Part shown: in pieces, positions 1-5,381 of the stretch | Layout: the number at the start of each line of letters is the position of its first letter | Numbering within the stretch: the first letter of the stretch is position 1 | Assembly (NCBI GenBank): GCA_036170135.1 | Contig: JAVHOP010000119.1 | Location: forward strand, 1 to 8,301 | Length of the DNA: 8,301 nt | Reading direction: 5' to 3' | From: CG1-02-35-72 sp036170135 | GTDB taxonomy: Bacteria; Bacteroidota; Bacteroidia; Flavobacteriales; Flavobacteriaceae | Notes under the pieces: model-generated | What the model was told of the DNA's origin: nothing | Database searches by the model: none | Seen by the model: the letters and a program-made list of their open reading frames with translations, nothing else | Program-made: the position numbers and the translations under genes

Positions 1-75
1 GTGGAGAAGACCGGGTTCGAACCGGCGACCTCTTGACTGCCAGTCAAGCACTCTAGCCAACTGAGCTACATCCCC
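1..75 (-). tRNA. tRNA-Ala, anticodon GGC
   Basis: The minus strand folds into a full cloverleaf. The acceptor 5' arm GGGGATG lies at 75-69 and its partner CTTCTCC at 9-3. The D stem is GCTC/GAGT. The anticodon stem CTTGA/TCAAG encloses the loop CTGGCAG, and the T stem GCCGG/CCGGT encloses TTCGAAC. The anticodon GGC is read at 41-39 and decodes GCC/GCU alanine codons. The G3:U70 pair, the identity mark of tRNA-Ala, is present, as is discriminator A73. Position 6:67 is a U:U mismatch. The window ends at base C74, so whether the CCA tail is encoded cannot be seen. The gene begins 6 bases after the stop codon of the upstream stress-protein gene on the same strand. No separate promoter was found, so it may be processed from a longer transcript. 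Confidence 0.93.
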
Positions 76-81
76 AAATAA

Positions 82-876
82 TTATACGTTTCCCTTTAAA
101 ACTAAAAGTGGAAGCCGACTTTCAAAATCTTCTTTTTTAATGCTGTTTTTTTCCCAAAGCTTACTAAAAATGCCTCTTTTACGACGAATAGCACATAACA
201 TATCGGGTCTTACCCCATTTAAATGTTCTAATATTCCTTGATAAATAGTCGCATTTTCAGTATTGATAATTTTGTCGGCTACAGCTTCAAAATCGGGATG
301 AAGTGTATTGTCTTCATCATTGTTATTAGGAGTTATAACGTGAACTAGGCTGACTTTTGCGTCAAATATTTTAATGAAATCTTGTAGAGGAGTTAACACA
401 TTTTTGTGTTTTATCAAACCTGAACGCAAACCCAATAAAATGATTTTTATTGGTTTAAACACATAACCTTTTGGAATTATTAACATCGGTAATTCTGTCC
501 GTTTTACCAACTTTCCGGTTACTGGACCCAAATAAATAGATGAATCTGTGCTCGAATTATTGGCTGAAGCAATTATTAAATCAATTTTTAACTGATGGGC
601 GATCTCTTCTATTTTGTCGGTAATTTTACCTCTAATACTTTTGCTGATAATCTGTATTCCTTTAGAATCAACTTTAGATAAAATATAAGCCAATTCCTCT
701 TTGCTGTCTTTTTCTAAAATATCATCCATATTTTTTATAGTGTATGTGGCGTTTGTAAAGCCATATACTTGAATAACATAAATTCTAGCGCAGGTTATCT
801 CTGCAAAATCAATGGCGTATTGTAAGGTGCCGATAGCTTTTTCTGAACTGCCTAATGGGACTAAAATGTTTTTCAT
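82..876 (-). CDS. tandem universal stress protein (UspA family, two domains)
   Basis: This is a cytoplasmic protein of 264 residues made of two UspA-type alpha/beta domains, about residues 1-136 and 142-261. Domain 1 opens with the typical MKNILVPLGSSE start (strand 1 plus loop). It runs through a DLIIASANNSS segment (99-109) to LGPVTGKLVKRTELPMLIIP (116-135), which corresponds to the end of the usual Gx2Gx9G(S/T) nucleotide loop. Domain 2 starts at IKIILLGLRSG (143-153) and ends with RLPLLVLKG (254-262). The glycine pattern of the ATP loop is eroded in domain 1 and essentially absent in domain 2, so ATP binding is doubtful. Two-domain Usp proteins of this length are common in Bacteroidota and are linked to stress and energy limitation, but the exact role is unknown. 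The start ATG lies 17 bases downstream of a TAnnTTTG box. The tRNA-Ala follows directly. Confidence 0.88.
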   Translation of the reverse strand: MKNILVPLGSSEKAIGTLQYAIDFAEITCARIYVIQVYGFTNATYTIKNMDDILEKDSKEELAYILSKVDSKGIQIISKSIRGKITDKIEEIAHQLKIDLIIASANNSSTDSSIYLGPVTGKLVKRTELPMLIIPKGYVFKPIKIILLGLRSGLIKHKNVLTPLQDFIKIFDAKVSLVHVITPNNNDEDNTLHPDFEAVADKIINTENATIYQGILEHLNGVRPDMLCAIRRKRGIFSKLWEKNSIKKEDFESRLPLLVLKGNV

Positions 877-893
877 CTAAAAAAATATTTTGG

Positions 894-901
894 CAAATAT
901 A
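894..901 (-). promoter_or_regulatory. putative -7 promoter box of the universal stress gene
   Basis: On the minus strand the sequence is TATATTTG, a full match to the Bacteroidota sigma-A -7 consensus TAnnTTTG. It ends 17 bases before the start codon of the stress-protein gene, giving a very short leader. No TTTG or TTG lies at the usual 19-21 base spacing; a TTG 11 bases upstream of the box is too close. The assignment therefore rests on the -7 box and its position. Confidence 0.5.
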
Positions 902-985
902 CTATTAATTGACAATTATGGTTGTGTATAATAACTTTGTTACAGTAGTCTAATTTAATTTTAATAAGCTTAAAATTATATAAAC

Positions 986-1015
986 GAGCCTTTTTATTGT
1001 TTTATAAAAAGGCTC
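986..1015 (-). terminator. hairpin downstream of ahcY, probable terminator
   Basis: A perfect 11-base inverted repeat, GAGCCTTTTTA at 986-996 and TAAAAAGGCTC at 1005-1015, encloses an 8-base loop. It begins 19 bases beyond the ahcY stop codon and separates ahcY from the downstream stress gene. The GC pairs are at the base of the stem and the A/T pairs face the loop, with no clean T run after it on the minus strand. It may thus work as a weak terminator or as an mRNA 3'-end stabiliser. Confidence 0.55.
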
Positions 1016-1034
1016 TTAAATATTTTAAATCAGA

Positions 1035-2351
1035 TTAATATCGGTAATATTCGGGTTTAAAAGGACCATTAACGGGCACGCCTATATAAGCAGCCTGATC
1101 TGGTCTCAATTCATCGAGCTCTACGCCGATTTTAGCTAAATGCAAACGGGCAACTTTTTCATCTAAATGCTTAGGTAACATATAAACTTTATTTTCGTAG
1201 TTGTCGCGGTGATTCCAAAGTTCAATTTGAGCCAATGTTTGATTTGTAAAAGAGTTGCTCATTACAAAACTAGGATGCCCGGTTGCGCATCCTAAATTTA
1301 CTAATCTACCTTCGGCTAGAACTAAAATCTCTTTTCCTTCAATTGTATATTGGTCAACTTGAGGTTTAATCTCAACTTTAGTTTTGCCATAAGTTTTATT
1401 TAAATATGCCATGTCTATCTCGGTGTCAAAATGACCGATATTGCAAATGATAGCTTTGTCTTTTAGCATTTTAAAATGTCTTGCTTGTACAATATCTTTA
1501 TTGCCTGTAGTTGTAATTACTATGTCGGCATTGCCTATAACATTGTCTAATTTTTTAACTTCAAAACCTTCCATGGCAGCTTGAAGTGCACAAATTGGAT
1601 CAATTTCGGTAATTGTTACAATAGCACCTGTACCTCTAAACGAGGCTGCCGTGCCTTTACCTACATCGCCATAGCCACAAACCACAATGCGTTTTCCGGC
1701 AAGCATAATATCGGTAGCGCGGCGAATGGCATCTACTGCGCTTTCGCGACAGCCATACTTATTGTCGAATTTTGATTTGGTAACCGAATCGTTTACATTA
1801 ATGGCCGGCATTGGCAAAGTTCCAGCTTTTACACGGTCGTATAAACGGTGAACGCCGGTGGTTGTTTCTTCAGACAAACCATTTATGCCAGCAGCTAATT
1901 CTGGATAACGATCTAAAACCATATTGGTTAAATCGCCTCCATCATCTAAAATCATATTTAAAGGTTTGCGATCGGCTCCAAAAAACAAAGTTTGTTCAAT
2001 ACACCAATCAAATTCTTTTTCGCTCATACCTTTCCAAGCATAAACCGATGTCCCGGCAGCGGCAATTGCGGCGGCGGCTTGATCTTGAGTTGAAAATATG
2101 TTACATGAACTCCAAGTAACTTCAGCGCCTAAAGCTTGCAAGGTTTCAATTAATACAGCGGTTTGAATAGTCATGTGTAAACATCCTGCAATACGAGCCC
2201 CTTTTAAAGGTTGAGAGGTTTTATACTCTTCGCGTAAGCTCATTAAACCGGGCATTTCGGCTTCGGCTAAATGAATTTCTTTTCTTCCCCAATCGGCAAG
2301 TGAGATGTCTTTTACTTTAAATTTTAAGTTTGTCATCGTTTGTGTACTCAT
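1035..2351 (-). CDS. ahcY: adenosylhomocysteinase (S-adenosylhomocysteine hydrolase)
   Basis: This cytoplasmic, NAD-dependent enzyme reversibly splits S-adenosylhomocysteine into adenosine and homocysteine, clearing the product of SAM-dependent methylation. The 438-residue length is full for the bacterial family. Substrate-domain residues are visible: H59 and T61 in CLHMTIQTA, D136 in LDDGGD, E161/E162, and the NVNDSVTKSKFDN block (185-197) with K192 and D196, followed by C201. The NAD-binding Rossmann loop GYGDVGKG is at 226-233, GHFDTE at 306-311, and the C-terminal signature GPFKPEYYRY (429-438) reaches into the neighbouring subunit's NAD site. The start ATG follows a TAnnTTTG box. An internal Met at residue 6 is a possible alternative start. 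The gene is transcribed alone, divergent from the phosphopantetheinyl transferase gene, with a hairpin behind it. Confidence 0.98.
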   Translation of the reverse strand: MSTQTMTNLKFKVKDISLADWGRKEIHLAEAEMPGLMSLREEYKTSQPLKGARIAGCLHMTIQTAVLIETLQALGAEVTWSSCNIFSTQDQAAAAIAAAGTSVYAWKGMSEKEFDWCIEQTLFFGADRKPLNMILDDGGDLTNMVLDRYPELAAGINGLSEETTTGVHRLYDRVKAGTLPMPAINVNDSVTKSKFDNKYGCRESAVDAIRRATDIMLAGKRIVVCGYGDVGKGTAASFRGTGAIVTITEIDPICALQAAMEGFEVKKLDNVIGNADIVITTTGNKDIVQARHFKMLKDKAIICNIGHFDTEIDMAYLNKTYGKTKVEIKPQVDQYTIEGKEILVLAEGRLVNLGCATGHPSFVMSNSFTNQTLAQIELWNHRDNYENKVYMLPKHLDEKVARLHLAKIGVELDELRPDQAAYIGVPVNGPFKPEYYRY

Positions 2352-2356
2352 ATTAT

Positions 2357-2364
2357 TATCTTTG
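2357..2364 (+). promoter_or_regulatory. putative -7 promoter box of the PPTase-GGGPS-pnuC operon
   Basis: TATCTTTG matches TAnnTTTG exactly and lies 45 bases upstream of the phosphopantetheinyl transferase start. Candidate -33 elements are a TTTG at 2329-2332 (24-base spacer) and one at 2339-2342 (14-base spacer); neither has ideal spacing. The box sits inside the ahcY leader, so this promoter and the ahcY promoter face each other within a 58-base intergenic region. Confidence 0.45.
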
Positions 2365-2379
2365 TGTTTTTTGAATGTG

Positions 2380-2387
2380 CAAAACTA
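2380..2387 (-). promoter_or_regulatory. putative -7 promoter box of ahcY
   Basis: The minus strand reads TAGTTTTG, an exact TAnnTTTG match, 28 bases upstream of the ahcY start codon. This would place transcription start around 2373-2376 and give a leader of roughly 22-25 bases. A matching -33 TTTG at normal distance is not evident. Confidence 0.5.
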
Positions 2388-2409
2388 CAAAATACCTTTT
2401 ACTTTATAA

Positions 2410-3051
2410 ATGCCTTTATATAAAATTATTAGACCAAATCAGCATACTGCGATTTATATTTGGAAAATAGAGGAATCTTTAACAGATTTATCTCGGGGCA
2501 TTTATCTAAATCCGAATAGCTTAGCGCGGGTCAATAACATGCAATCGGATTTGCACCAACGCGGATTTTTAAGCGTGCGCAATTTGTTAAAAATAGCTGG
2601 GCTCTCGGATGCCGACCTCTATTACAACGAATATGGCAAACCGTTGTTAACAAGCGGTAAGCATATTTCAATTTCGCATTCGTACTATTTTTCTACCATC
2701 GCTATAAGCGATGAAGAAATTGGTATAGATATCGAAATGGTTCGTGATAAAATTACCATGATTCAGCATAAATTTGTCAATACCGATTACGATTCGCTTA
2801 GCGATGAAGATTTGATTAAGCAGTTAACTATTATTTGGGGCGCAAAAGAAGCGATGTATAAAATTTATCCTTATGGCGGTTTGAGTTTTAGAAACCACAT
2901 CGCTATTAATCCGTTTTTATTTAAAGATAAAATGTCGAGTGGCCGTGTTATTTTTAATGAATGGCGTAAATTTTATGATGTCAATTTTTTGTTTCTTGAA
3001 GCGGCAGATACATTTACTTGCGTTTATGCGATGCCTCAAAAAAATAATTAA
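2410..3051 (+). CDS. 4'-phosphopantetheinyl transferase superfamily protein (Sfp-like)
   Basis: The predicted enzyme moves the 4'-phosphopantetheine arm from CoA to a conserved serine of a carrier protein (ACP or PCP), turning apo into holo form in the cytoplasm. The 213-residue protein carries the three family blocks. GKPLL (76-80) is followed by HISISHS (85-91). GIDIE (105-109) carries the Mg-binding D107 and E109. WGAKEAMYK (143-151) holds the KE pair K146/E147 and K151. The N-terminal 70 residues are divergent, as usual for Sfp-type enzymes. Whether its target is the fatty-acid ACP or a specialised carrier cannot be told, as no carrier or synthase gene is nearby. Its TAA stop shares its final A with the ATG of the GGGP synthase gene (TAATG), which points to translational coupling. 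It is the first gene of the plus-strand operon. Confidence 0.92.
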   Translation: MPLYKIIRPNQHTAIYIWKIEESLTDLSRGIYLNPNSLARVNNMQSDLHQRGFLSVRNLLKIAGLSDADLYYNEYGKPLLTSGKHISISHSYYFSTIAISDEEIGIDIEMVRDKITMIQHKFVNTDYDSLSDEDLIKQLTIIWGAKEAMYKIYPYGGLSFRNHIAINPFLFKDKMSSGRVIFNEWRKFYDVNFLFLEAADTFTCVYAMPQKNN

Positions 3052-3764
3052 TGTCCATAATATCTCAAATAAAATCGGCTAAAAAAAGAGGTCATAAATT
3101 GCTAGCTATTTTATTAGATCCCGATAAAGTAGAACTTAAAAATGTTAAGAAAATAGTTGATAAAATAGAAGGTTTATCAGCCAATTTTATTTTCGTCGGT
3201 GGAAGCTTGGTTAAAAAAGGTGCTACAGAAATATTAATAAAGGAATTAAAAAAATTTACCAAATTAAAAACAATAGTATTTCCGGGTGATTATTCTCAGA
3301 TATCAAACCATGCCGATGCGCTATTATTTTTGAATTTAATTTCGGGTCAAAACCCCGAATACTTAATAAACCAGCAAGTAAAAGCCATTCCAAAGCTAAA
3401 GAAATCAAATCTAGAAATCATTCCAACAGCTTATATTTTAATAGATGGAGGCAAAGCGTCGTCCGTTGAGAAAATAAGCAAAACAACGCCCATTAGTCAG
3501 AATCAAGAAGAATTGATTGTCAATACCGCACTAGCAGGACAATTTATGGGAAATCAATTGGTGTATTTAGAAGCGGGAAGTGGCGCCAAATATCCTGTTA
3601 AAGTTGAGCTCATCAAAAAAGTAGCCGATAATCTACAAGTGCCAATTATTGTTGGCGGTGGTATTCGTACAGCGCTACAACTAAAAGAAGCCTATAAAAA
3701 TGGAGCTAATTTGGTTGTAATTGGCACTGCTTTTGAAGAAAATAAGCTATTTTTGGAATCCTAA
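3051..3764 (+). CDS. geranylgeranylglyceryl phosphate synthase (GGGPS / PcrB family)
   Basis: This TIM-barrel prenyltransferase joins glycerol 1-phosphate to a long prenyl diphosphate (geranylgeranyl or heptaprenyl), making an ether lipid precursor. It is classically archaeal, but homologues are established in Bacteroidota. The 237-residue protein shows LLDPDK (21-26, metal-binding Asp), FVGGSLV (48-54), FPGD (77-80), NLISGQNPEYLI (95-106), EIIPTAYILIDGG (122-134), YLEAGSGA (172-179, with the conserved Glu at 174), and the phosphate-binding loops VGGGIR (201-206) and IGTAFE (224-229). The NLISGQNP and EIIPTAYILIDGG blocks suit the group II type of archaea and Bacteroidota rather than Bacillus PcrB. 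The start is fixed by the overlap with the preceding stop codon. What the ether lipid is used for in these bacteria is not settled. Confidence 0.94.
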   Translation: MSIISQIKSAKKRGHKLLAILLDPDKVELKNVKKIVDKIEGLSANFIFVGGSLVKKGATEILIKELKKFTKLKTIVFPGDYSQISNHADALLFLNLISGQNPEYLINQQVKAIPKLKKSNLEIIPTAYILIDGGKASSVEKISKTTPISQNQEELIVNTALAGQFMGNQLVYLEAGSGAKYPVKVELIKKVADNLQVPIIVGGGIRTALQLKEAYKNGANLVVIGTAFEENKLFLES

Positions 3765-3773
3765 TAAAAATTG

Positions 3774-4481
3774 ATGGATACACTTTTCGATTTTTTTCTA
3801 GCACCTTATAAAGAGGCGAGCATCTTAAATATTATTCTTGAATTTATTGCAGCTTCATTTGGTGTTATTAGCGTATTTTATGCTAAAAAAGAAAATATTT
3901 TAGTTTATCCTACCGGCATTATCAGCACAGTACTTTATGTTTATTTATTGTCGCAGTGGGCGCTGTATGGCGATTTAATTATCAATATTTATTACACCCT
4001 AATGAGCCTTTACGGATGGTATTTATGGACGCATGTTGTTGATAAAACCAATCATACATTAACCATTTCAAGAACCAACTCATACGATAAATTTAAAGCC
4101 TTAGGCATTTTTATTTTTACAGCAATTTTTGTGATTGCTGTTTATCACTATTATCAAGTGATGCCCAACTTAAGTTTTAGCGATAGTGTCAATTATGCTT
4201 ATCAACATCTAAGTTCAGGCAATTTAGTAGAATTTAGAAAAGCCACACCTTATCTCGACACCTTTACCACGGCTTCAGCCTTTGTGGCCATGTGGCTAAT
4301 GGCGAACAAAAAAATAGAAAACTGGGTGTTTTGGATTTTAACCAATATCGTTTCTATACCTTTGTATTTTGTAAAAGGCTACGGTTTTACCGGAATTCAA
4401 TATACAATATTTTTAATCTTAGCCCTATTGGGATATCAGGCATGGAAAACACACTTAAACAGCAAGAAAGCAATATCATAA
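3774..4481 (+). CDS. PnuC-family vitamin transporter (nicotinamide riboside or thiamine)
   Basis: This inner-membrane facilitator of the PnuC/SWEET-like family has 235 residues. Seven hydrophobic segments are visible at about 18-38, 43-60, 66-86, 110-130, 163-178, 182-201 and 206-224. Family marks are YGWYLW (80-85) and the stretch from TASAFVAMW (166-174) to IENWVFWILTN (181-191) with W184, W187 and N191. A TTG lies directly before the ATG (3771), but ATG at 3774 is the more natural start. PnuC proteins carry nicotinamide riboside, while PnuT relatives carry thiamine; both depend on an intracellular kinase for net uptake. The next gene, overlapping by 40 bases, is such a kinase of the ribosylnicotinamide kinase type. 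The TPP-riboswitch-controlled receptor downstream makes thiamine an equally serious candidate. Substrate left open. It follows the GGGPS stop by 9 bases. Confidence 0.88.
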   Translation: MDTLFDFFLAPYKEASILNIILEFIAASFGVISVFYAKKENILVYPTGIISTVLYVYLLSQWALYGDLIINIYYTLMSLYGWYLWTHVVDKTNHTLTISRTNSYDKFKALGIFIFTAIFVIAVYHYYQVMPNLSFSDSVNYAYQHLSSGNLVEFRKATPYLDTFTTASAFVAMWLMANKKIENWVFWILTNIVSIPLYFVKGYGFTGIQYTIFLILALLGYQAWKTHLNSKKAIS

Positions 4482-4784
4482 AAGTCGTATTATTTGGTCC
4501 CGAAAGCACTGGTAAAACAACCTTATCCGAACATCTAGCAATACATTACAATACCGTTTGGGTGCCAGAATATGCGAGACGCTATCTGCAAAATAAGTGG
4601 AATAACGAGCGCAAAACCTGCGAAAGTTCCGATTTAATTCCAATTGCTAAAGGGCAAATACGTTTAGAAAATTATCTGACCAAAAAAGTCGATAAAATTT
4701 TAATTTGCGACACCGATTTATTAGAGACTAAAGTATATTCCGAAACCTATTATGGTGGCTTTGTTGAACCTTTGTTAGAAAAAT
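4442..4784 (+). CDS. NadR-type P-loop kinase (ribosylnicotinamide kinase-like), 3' part lost in gap
   Basis: This is a soluble ATP-dependent kinase related to the C-terminal ribosylnicotinamide kinase domain of NadR. The 114 residues before the gap hold the P-loop GPESTGKTTL (19-28), the VPEYARRYL block (41-49, like WEYGREFV in E. coli NadR), and ICDTDLLETKVYSE (88-101), corresponding to the DTDFITTQAF segment. There is no helix-turn-helix or adenylyltransferase domain in front, so this is a stand-alone kinase. ATG 4442 inside the end of pnuC is chosen because the P-loop then starts near residue 19; the frame also runs open further upstream without similarity. The overlap of 40 bases suggests co-translation. 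A kinase of about 190 residues is expected, so some 70-80 residues fall in the N run. The short VFLTLIIPKI tail after the gap in this frame is not the real end. Substrate could be nicotinamide riboside or thiamine. Confidence 0.85.
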
Positions 4785-4884
4785 NNNNNNNNNNNNNNNN
4801 NNNNNNNNNNNNNNNNNNNNNNNNNNNNNNNNNNNNNNNNNNNNNNNNNNNNNNNNNNNNNNNNNNNNNNNNNNNNNNNNNNNN
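4785..4884. other. assembly gap, 100 N of unknown true length
   Basis: Exactly 100 undetermined bases. The N run interrupts the NadR-like kinase gene and removes the start of the arfB-like gene. About 230 bases of kinase and about 110 bases of arfB are missing from known family lengths, so at least some 330 bases should be here, and a further gene could be hidden as well. Confidence 0.97.
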
Positions 4885-5190
4885 TGTGTTTTTGACATTG
4901 ATAATTCCCAAAATTTAAGCGATAATCAAAAGCAATTACTTCTTAAAAGTATCACATCGCGATTAACTAAAGATAATAAATTGATTCTGGTTTGTGACGA
5001 AAGTCGGAGTCAGCATAAAAATAAAGAACTCGTTATCAATCGTTTTTTGCAAATTATCAAAAAAGGATTGGCAATCCCCAAAAAAAGAACTCCCACAAAA
5101 ATAAGTAAAACGTTTATTCAAAAACGATTAGATAGAAAGAAAAAACAAGCTTTTAAAAAAGCACTTCGACAAAACCCGAAATTAGATTAA
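4885..5190 (+). CDS. arfB: ArfB-like peptidyl-tRNA hydrolase (ribosome rescue), 5' part lost in gap
   Basis: This encodes the C-terminal 101 residues of a class-I-release-factor-like protein that frees peptides from ribosomes stalled at mRNA ends. Reading from the gap edge, CVFDIDNSQNLSDNQK matches the strand after the GGQ loop (LRFDI in E. coli YaeJ). DESRSQHKNKE (38-48) is the family's RSQ block. The end, from PKKRTPTK (65-72) through KRLDRKKKQAFKKALR (80-95), is the basic tail that enters the mRNA channel. The catalytic GGQ motif, expected about 15-20 residues upstream of the first visible residue, lies in the N run and cannot be confirmed. About 35-40 residues are missing. A TTG at 4981 would leave only the tail and is not a credible start. 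The frame differs from that of the kinase before the gap, in keeping with two separate genes. Confidence 0.85.
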   Translation, partial: CVFDIDNSQNLSDNQKQLLLKSITSRLTKDNKLILVCDESRSQHKNKELVINRFLQIIKKGLAIPKKRTPTKISKTFIQKRLDRKKKQAFKKALRQNPKLD

Positions 5191-5204
5191 TTAAAAATTT
5201 AAAC

Positions 5205-5212
5205 TATATTTG
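5205..5212 (+). promoter_or_regulatory. putative -7 promoter box of the TPP riboswitch / TonB receptor unit
   Basis: TATATTTG, an exact match to TAnnTTTG, lies 14 bases after the arfB stop and 12 bases before the GGGGTGC core of the riboswitch. It implies transcription start near 5216-5220, that is, a leader beginning almost at the aptamer. No clear TTTG is found at the -33 distance. Confidence 0.55.
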
Positions 5213-5306
5213 TGGTCTCTAAAAGGGGTGCTATTCCGATAACAATCGGAAGGCTGAGATTACACCCATTGAACCTGAACAGATAATGCTGTTAAGGAAA
5301 TGACCA
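5213..5306 (+). ncRNA. TPP riboswitch (THI-box aptamer)
   Basis: The aptamer has all conserved parts in order. GGGGTG at 5225-5230 pairs through GGGTG with CACCC at 5263-5267 (P2). A perfect 7-pair P3 hairpin, TTCCGAT 5234-5240 with ATCGGAA 5245-5251, has the loop AACA. The pyrimidine-sensing GGCTGAGAT is at 5252-5260 and GAACCTGA at 5271-5278. The P4/P5 hairpin AACAG/CTGTT (5278-5282 with 5289-5293) holds the ATAATG loop, and AAGGAAA follows at 5294-5300. A possible P1 is TGGTC 5213-5217 with GACCA 5302-5306, though the promoter position makes its 5' strand uncertain. In known cases TPP binding lowers expression of thiamine synthesis or uptake genes. Here the only downstream gene is the TonB-dependent receptor, 75 bases beyond the aptamer. 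Confidence 0.95.
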
Positions 5307-5342
5307 ATCAAACTTCCCCTTTTTTATTTGTTTTATTAACCT

Positions 5343-5361
5343 GTTAAGATTTTTTCTTAAC
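5343..5361 (+). promoter_or_regulatory. leader hairpin, candidate riboswitch expression platform
   Basis: GTTAAGA at 5343-5349 and TCTTAAC at 5355-5361 form a perfect 7-pair stem with a TTTTT loop, ending 20 bases before the receptor start. The 3' arm can alternatively pair with GTTAAGGAAA at 5291-5300 inside the aptamer: ten pairs, one of them G-U. This makes it a plausible ligand-dependent switch element. A C4T6 run at 5316-5325 lies just upstream. Confidence 0.4.
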
Positions 5362-5381
5362 TCTAAATCATTCTTAAACAG

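Noticed and set aside
39..41. Reading the tRNA as tRNA-Gly (GCC)
   Set aside because: GCC is the plus-strand reading. On the tRNA strand the anticodon is GGC with U33 before it, and the G3:U70 pair supports alanine.
1581..2119. Open frames of 64 and 102 codons on the plus strand inside ahcY
   Set aside because: They lie wholly opposite a clearly conserved gene, show no recognisable domains, and have compositions expected of antisense frames.
3771..3773. TTG as start codon of the transporter
   Set aside because: It is followed immediately by an ATG, which is the likelier start and changes the protein by one residue only.
4292..4441. Upstream extension of the kinase frame inside pnuC
   Set aside because: The 50 extra codons read through pnuC in another frame and have no similarity to NadR-type kinases. 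ATG 4442 gives a normal N-terminus.
4885..4918. Short continuation of the kinase frame after the gap (VFLTLIIPKI)
   Set aside because: It depends on the placeholder length of the N run. The other frame at the same place matches the ArfB family well.
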